The notes below the pieces were generated by a model. It did not search any database and was not told where the DNA came from. It worked only from the letters and a program-made list of their open reading frames with translations. Shown here one piece after another: positions 61,661-64,000 of a DNA stretch of 64,000 bases. Source of the DNA: Nocardioides sp. HDW12B (lineage in GTDB: Bacteria; Actinomycetota; Actinomycetes; Propionibacteriales; Nocardioidaceae); the NCBI RefSeq assembly GCF_011299595.1, contig NZ_CP049867.1, positions 4,092,001-4,156,000 of the forward strand, given 5' to 3'. The translations under genes were made by a program, and so were the position numbers. Within the stretch, counting starts at the first letter, position 1. Every line of letters starts with the position of its first letter.

Positions 61661-62761
61661 GTGAGCGCTGAGGCGTCGTACGACGTGGTGGTGCTCGGGG
61701 CGGGCCAGGCCGGCCTGGCCGTGGGCTACCACCTGCAGCGCGCCGGTCTCGTGCCCGGCGACGACTTCGTCCTCGTCGACGCGGCCGACCGGCCGGGCGG
61801 CTCCTGGCCGCGGATGTGGGACGGGCTGCGCCTCTTCTCGCCCGCGACGTACTCCTCGCTGCCCGGCTGGCTGATGCCGCCGTGGGACGACGCCGCGCGC
61901 GGCTTCCCGCCGCGCGACCACGTGGTGGCCTACCTGCGCGCCTACGAGGAGCGCTACCGGCTCGCCCCGCTGCGCCCCCACCGCGTCCGGGCCGTACGGC
62001 GAGCCGACGACGACCCGTCCGGGCCGCTGATCGTCGAGTCGCCCGGTCTGACGCTCGCCGCGCGACACGTCGTGTCGGCCACCGGCACCTGGGACCAGCC
62101 GTTCTGGCCGACGTACCCGGGCGCCAACGACTTCCTCGGCACCCAGCTGCACTCGTCGACGTACCGCCGTCCGGAGGAGCTCGCCGGCCAGCGGGTCGTC
62201 GTCGTGGGCGGGGGCAACTCGGCGGCGCAGGTGCTCGCCGAGGTCTCGACCGTGGCCGAGGTGACCTGGGTGACCCAGCGGCCGCCGCGGTTCCTGCCCG
62301 ACGACGTGGACGGGCGGGTGCTGTTCGAGACCGCGACCGCGCGGGTGCAGGCGCAGCGCGAGGGGCGCGCGCACGACGGCGTCGGCGGGCTCGGCGACAT
62401 CGTGATGGTGGCCTCCGTGCGGGAGGCGCGCGGGCGCGGGGTGCTGGAGGCGGAGCCGATGTTCGAGCGGCTCGTGCCGGACGGGATCGCACGGGCCGAC
62501 GGGCGCACGCTCTCCTGTGACGCGGTCATCTGGTGCACCGGGTTCCGGCCGGCGCTGCGGCACCTCGCGCCGCTGCACATGCGTGACGACCGCGGGCGCG
62601 TCCCGGTGTCGGGGGCAGCCGGCACCCGCAGCGCGCGCGAGCCGCGCGTGCACCTGGTCGGGTACGGCGACTGGGTCGGTGCGGCCTCGGCGACCCTCAT
62701 CGGGGTGGGGCGCAGCGCGAAAGCCACCGTCGCCGAGATCGTCGACTCGCTGCAGAAGTGA
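61661..62761 (+). CDS. Flavin-containing monooxygenase-like oxidoreductase (CzcO/YdhS-like)
   Basis: 366-residue protein of the NAD(P)-binding flavoprotein class. FAD motif VVVLGAGQAGLAVGYHLQ, then the FMO-like FSPATYSSLPG segment and second Rossmann motif VVVVGGGNSAAQVLAE. The C-terminal CTGFRPALRHL is the usual motif. GTG start at 61661. The gene is enclosed by inverted tandem-repeat arrays of the same 22-bp unit. Confidence 0.85.
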   Translation: MSAEASYDVVVLGAGQAGLAVGYHLQRAGLVPGDDFVLVDAADRPGGSWPRMWDGLRLFSPATYSSLPGWLMPPWDDAARGFPPRDHVVAYLRAYEERYRLAPLRPHRVRAVRRADDDPSGPLIVESPGLTLAARHVVSATGTWDQPFWPTYPGANDFLGTQLHSSTYRRPEELAGQRVVVVGGGNSAAQVLAEVSTVAEVTWVTQRPPRFLPDDVDGRVLFETATARVQAQREGRAHDGVGGLGDIVMVASVREARGRGVLEAEPMFERLVPDGIARADGRTLSCDAVIWCTGFRPALRHLAPLHMRDDRGRVPVSGAAGTRSAREPRVHLVGYGDWVGAASATLIGVGRSAKATVAEIVDSLQK

Positions 62762-62769
62762 CCTCTCGC

Positions 62770-62857
62770 GCGTACAGAACTGACGCTTCGCGCGTACAGA
62801 ACTGACGCTTCGCGCGTACAGAACTGACGCTTCGCGCGTACAGGAGTGACGTTTCGC
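62770..62857. repeat. Four tandem 22-bp repeats, inverted relative to the upstream array
   Basis: Four head-to-tail 22-bp units beginning GCGTACAG and ending GACGCTTCGC, the reverse complement of the units at 61495-61648. The first three are identical. It begins nine bases past the monooxygenase stop. Confidence 0.92.
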
Positions 62858-62889
62858 GGGGTGGGGAGGGAGGGGAGGGGAGGGAGGGG
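62858..62889. other. G-run with quadruplex potential
   Basis: The plus strand reads seven runs of three or four G separated by single T or A bases, from 62858 to the pstB stop. RNA from the monooxygenase side could fold into a G-quadruplex; the pstB transcript has the C-rich complement. Confidence 0.6.
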
Positions 62890-63669
62890 TCAGCCGAAGC
62901 GGCCGGAGATGTAGGCCTCGGTGGAGTCCATGTCGGGGTTGGAGAAGATCTTGCTCGTCGGGTTCATCTCGACCAGCTGACCGGGCTTGCCGGCTCCGGC
63001 GAGGTTGAAGAACCCCGTCTCCTCCGAGACCCGCGCCGCCTGCTGCATGTTGTGGGTCACGATGACGATCGTGTAGTCCGCCTTCAGCTCGTGGATCAGG
63101 TCCTCGATGGCCGAGGTGGAGATCGGGTCGAGCGCCGAGCAGGGCTCGTCCATGAGCAGCACCTGCGGTTCGACGGCGATCGCCCGGGCGATGCAGAGCC
63201 GCTGCTGCTGGCCGCCGGACAGCCCCATCCCGGGCTTGTTCAGCCGGTCCTTCACCTCGGTCCACAGGTTCGCCCCGCGCAGCGACTTCTCGACGATCCC
63301 GTCGGCGGTCGACTTCGACATCTTCTTCGCGTTCAGCTTCGAGCCGGCCAGCACGTTGTCGTAGATCGACATCGTGGGGAAGGGGTTCGGCCGCTGGAAG
63401 ACCATGCCGATCTGGCGGCGTACGGCGACCGGGTCGACGTCGGGGTCGTAGAGGTTCTGACCGTCGATGACGATCTTGCCCTCGACGCGCGCGCCGGGGA
63501 TCACCTCGTGCATGCGGTTCAGCGAGCGCAGGAAGGTCGACTTGCCGCACCCGGAGGGGCCGATGAGGGCGGTCACCGAGCGTGCCTGGATCGTCATCGA
63601 CACCCCCTGCACGGCGAGGAAGTCGCCGTAGTAGATGTCGAGGTCGGAGACGGAGATGCTCTTGGCCAT
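62890..63669 (-). CDS. pstB: Phosphate ABC importer ATPase
   Basis: 259-residue ATPase of the high-affinity Pst phosphate importer. Walker [10 protein letters not shown], the PstB-specific [16 protein letters not shown]-loop region, signature [15 protein letters not shown] and Walker [14 protein letters not shown]. The ATG at 63669 is used. It follows pstA on the minus strand. Confidence 0.95.
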   Translation of the reverse strand: MAKSISVSDLDIYYGDFLAVQGVSMTIQARSVTALIGPSGCGKSTFLRSLNRMHEVIPGARVEGKIVIDGQNLYDPDVDPVAVRRQIGMVFQRPNPFPTMSIYDNVLAGSKLNAKKMSKSTADGIVEKSLRGANLWTEVKDRLNKPGMGLSGGQQQRLCIARAIAVEPQVLLMDEPCSALDPISTSAIEDLIHELKADYTIVIVTHNMQQAARVSEETGFFNLAGAGKPGQLVEMNPTSKIFSNPDMDSTEAYISGRFG

Positions 63670-63708
63670 GGTGTGCAAATTCCTTCTGGTCGCTGGGTGG
63701 ACGACGGC

Positions 63709-64000
63709 TCAGCGGCCGGTCTTGGGGGAGAAGTAGGCGCCGATGACGCGGGCGAGCAGGTTGAGGATCATGACGATGGAGATCAGCACCAGCGCTGCGC
63801 CCCAGGCCCGCTCCTGGCCGAACTCCGGCGGCACGCCCGGCTGCATGTAGGAGTAGTAGATGAACACCGGCAGCGTCGCCATGCGGTCGGCGAAGACGTT
63901 CATGTTCAGCGAGTCGGTGTCGCCCGCGATGATCAGCAGCGGCGCGGTCTCGCCGGCGACGCGCGCGATCGCGAGCATGACGCCGGTGACGATGCCCGCG
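63709..64000 (-). CDS. pstA: Phosphate ABC importer permease, C-terminal part
   Basis: The last 96 residues of a permease of the PstA type. VMLAIARVAGETAPLLIIAG is the characteristic EAA-region motif, and the end contains YSYMQPG and a final hydrophobic helix. The N-terminus lies beyond the window. Its stop is 39 bp before pstB. Confidence 0.93.
   Translation of the reverse strand, partial: AGIVTGVMLAIARVAGETAPLLIIAGDTDSLNMNVFADRMATLPVFIYYSYMQPGVPPEFGQERAWGAALVLISIVMILNLLARVIGAYFSPKTGR

Noticed and set aside
61495-62857. CRISPR array
   Set aside because: The 22-bp units are strictly tandem with no spacers, the two arrays are inverted, and there are no cas genes nearby.

Overview
This window is a 64 kb stretch of chromosome from a high-GC actinobacterium. 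The gene content (BldC, an LpqY-SugABC type trehalose importer, DUF3105, EspC-type secretion substrates, Pst/Pit phosphate genes, very frequent GTG starts and GTGA/ATGA overlaps) fits a Nocardioides-like member of the Propionibacteriales. That placement is inference from style and gene content, not a search. The window holds four single tRNA genes (Phe, Asp, Glu, Lys). I see no rRNA, CRISPR, transposase or phage gene.

Layout. 0-5 kb: a truncated Leu/Val dehydrogenase gene, bldC with a clear terminator, and a large zinc-ribbon membrane protein. 5-17 kb: tRNA genes, a malonic-semialdehyde-reductase-like nitroreductase, soxR divergent from a split transketolase, a minimal zincin, a crcB fluoride channel pair, type II NADH dehydrogenase, an FAD enzyme, a thioesterase, malQ, an orphan PAS-PAS histidine kinase and a PfpI-like protein. 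17.4-17.7 kb: a cluster of six short palindromes between two converging genes. 17.7-29.1 kb: an apparent sulfate-ester island with a TauD/AtsK-like dioxygenase, a ROK regulator, a peptide/nickel-type ABC importer, a formylglycine-generating enzyme and a sulfatase. The maturase gene lies directly upstream of the sulfatase it should activate, and a large inverted repeat lies between them.

29-43 kb: pirin, DUF305/DUF3105, an ABC exporter, a HAD phosphatase, a diverged pyrophosphatase, hydrolases, and a four-gene operon with an EspC-like small protein and a WXG-type putative type VII secretion effector (37.4-40.3 kb). 42.7-50.5 kb: two charged coiled-coil proteins (one CsbD-like), lpqY-sugABC, and gntK-gntP for gluconate. 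50.6-53.6 kb: three lipoproteins, one with RTX-like repeats. 53.7-54.7 kb: a D-amino-acid oxidase.

54.7-58.9 kb: a probable arsenic cluster, with an ArsR-GNAT fusion gene divergent from a flavoprotein monooxygenase, an MFS transporter and a LMW-PTP-type ArsC. Two identical-geometry dyads sit in the divergent promoter. 59-64 kb: cspA, a DUF47-Pit phosphate uptake pair, a flavin monooxygenase flanked by inverted tandem arrays of the same 22-bp unit, then pstB and the end of pstA.

The most unusual items are the sulfate-ester island, the inverted 22-bp arrays, the EspC/WXG operon, the ArsR-acetyltransferase cluster without a classical arsenite permease, and the SoxR-transketolase pairing. All functions are read from sequence motifs and remembered family features; no database search was made.
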